Positions 62,536-64,000 of a stretch of 64,000 bases of DNA are shown one piece after another. The translations under genes were made by a program, and so were the position numbers. The notes below the pieces were generated by a model. It did no database searches. It was not told where the DNA came from and worked only from the letters and a program-made list of their open reading frames with translations. Every line of letters begins with the position of its first letter. Position 1 is the first letter of the stretch. The DNA lies in assembly GCA_027604705.1 (NCBI GenBank), contig JADHYV010000009.1, positions 62,001 to 126,000 on the forward strand, written 5' to 3'. The stretch is from Allomyces arbusculus (Eukaryota > Blastocladiomycota > Blastocladiomycetes > Blastocladiales > Blastocladiaceae).

Positions 62536-64000
62536 TGCCTTCGGGTCGGCGCCGATTTTTGTGCCCCTGTCCCCCTTCGCTCGCCCTGTCCCGTGTCACC
62601 CACATCCTGTTTGCAGTGCCGTTCATGAAAGCCCACTGAGTTTTGGTCTAGACAAAGAGATATTTTTGCTACATCGCGCGCTCTTTGATGTGATCTCGAA
62701 TGAGTTTCTCCCACCTGACCGACCCGCGGCGGGATATCACGTAGTCCTAAGCGGCGTCCTCGCGTTCGTCGCTCGTCGTTGTGTGTTGATTCGAAATGTG
62801 CGATGCAGCATGGTTGGCCCTCGCGTCCCCCAGCCACGTCTCGGAGCACCGCCGTTGGTCTAGATCAGTCAAGGTGGAGCATTTGCGTCATATCGGTTGG
62901 CCATTCCTGAACGGCATTGCGTCGACCAACGAACATCGTGCATTCAGCTTTCCCCACATTGCCGCGTGTACCCCGTTGTCGTCTTGAGCATACAAATTGA
63001 GGGCCACACTGCGTGCTTGCTGTCTTTCTCTCCAAGTTGCCGTAACCATCTGTCACACCGACACGGCCTGCTCCGACCATCCACGACTTTGGACCAGCTG
63101 TCGTTCTGGAACTGCATTCCCACCATGGTGCGCACCTCGACCCTGATCCCCGCCGTTCTGGCCACACTCGTCACGCTCGCCAAGTTCTCGACCATGAACC
63201 ATTTCGCACTCGGGTCTCTGGTCCCTGGCAGCGCCGCGTGTGCGTATGGTCTTGCGACAGCCAAAGGGCTGCAGCGTCATCGAGTCGTGGTCTCATGGGC
63301 GGGTGCTGAAGGTTGCTGGCAGTGCTGGTTGGGTTGATGGTTGATGCTGTTTCGAGGAGGAAATGGATGTCACCTGACACATTTCATTCATGGTTTAATT
63401 CCATTCCTCCCGTCAGCTATCAACCAAACCGACGAGGCCATATCTTGCTTTCCACGTTTTCCACGGAAGCGGGCATCGTTTGCAGTCGCGTCAAGTTACG
63501 CGACATGGCCTTTCCCATGTCTCAGAGAACCCTGCCGCCCTCAGAGATCGAACTAACTTGCCATTTCATGTCGGTCAGACTGTGCCGCATCGGCTGCTCG
63601 CCATCGCTGCAGAACAGTTCATTGTCGGCCTATACTTTTGGGGTCGCGCCGCGCGCGCCTTCCTTCTCTCCAAGTCGCTGCTTCACGCACCATGCGCACA
63701 ACTGCTCTTCCAACCCTCCTTGACATTGAACCAACCGCAGTTCCGGATCTCCACCACCTTAGCGCTTAGCGACGACTGTGATCCACGCCTTTTTGCCGCG
63801 CTGGCCATGCTCACTGTCATCTCAACCAGGCCACGATGCGCGCTTGGATCCCACGTTCCAGACAGCCAAGGCATTTCCGACAGGACCCACTCGGGCTAAT
63901 TGGATGATGGATTGGTTAGTGTGGATGTATTGGCCTGTGTTGCCGTGTACGCCATTGACCCCAATGACTCACAATTTGGAAATGCCCGACGGAGCCCATC
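62536..64000. other. Gene-poor right end with a leader-like open frame
   Basis: The one notable frame is ATG 63125 to 63337 (70 codons), starting MVRTSTLIPAVLATLVTLAK, which resembles CWYS leaders such as that of gene C. No CWY end or second exon follows in the remaining 660 nt. It may be a relic leader. Other short frames are unremarkable. Confidence 0.35.

Overview
The window reads as nuclear DNA of a flagellated (zoosporic) fungus, GC-rich and gene-dense, with many short introns (mostly about 65-160 nt). Donors are usually GTACGT or GTGCGT, and CTAAC/CTGAC branch points and TAG/CAG acceptors are visible. RVB2, SEC23, RPL37, THI4, a fungal-type amino acid permease and a TRM2-type enzyme fit a fungus or close relative. 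A DZIP1/Iguana ciliary protein argues for a lineage that keeps a flagellum. Blastocladiomycota or Chytridiomycota is my inference; no rRNA or other phylogenetic marker is present.

Layout. 1-2.9 kb: MRS2-like mitochondrial Mg2+ channel (cut by the left edge) and RPL37. 3.1-9.1 kb: two decayed tandem copies of an F-box/LRR-like gene, one small secreted cysteine-rich gene and a further broken frame. 9.3-25.6 kb: housekeeping block with a stomatin-like protein, a coiled-coil protein, SEC23, an acidic secreted protein, RVB2 and a very long class II HMG-CoA reductase. 25.8-41 kb: accessory region dominated by a multigene family of small secreted cysteine-rich proteins, interrupted by an LAT-type permease and a lysine-rich secreted protein. 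41.4-57 kb: TRM2-like methyltransferase, an unknown protein with a myristoylation-like start, DZIP1, a tail-anchored thioredoxin-fold protein, an RBR ubiquitin ligase and THI4. 57.6-58.7 kb: an unrecognised decayed gene. 60.2-62.5 kb: a U1A/U2B''-type RRM protein and a single-pass membrane protein.

The most unusual content is what I call here the CWYS family. A typical gene has a signal peptide and spacer in exon 1 and a cysteine-rich domain in exon 2 (core pattern CWYSxDxQxHCxxCYxK, then further WC, C and CxxC). One phase-2 intron always splits the Trp codon of CWY. I count eleven loci, of which five look intact (A, E, G, H, K) and six are orphan second exons or pseudogenes (B, C, D, F, I, J). 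Between 33.8 and 40.9 kb two subfamilies alternate as three two-gene cassettes. One pair of copies (F and G) is identical in all flanking noncoding DNA apart from one 8-nt repeat unit, yet differs at seven positions inside the coding exon. I do not recognise this family.

All gene models were assembled by eye from reading frames and splice signals. Joined exon lengths were checked to keep frame, but nothing was tested against transcripts or databases.
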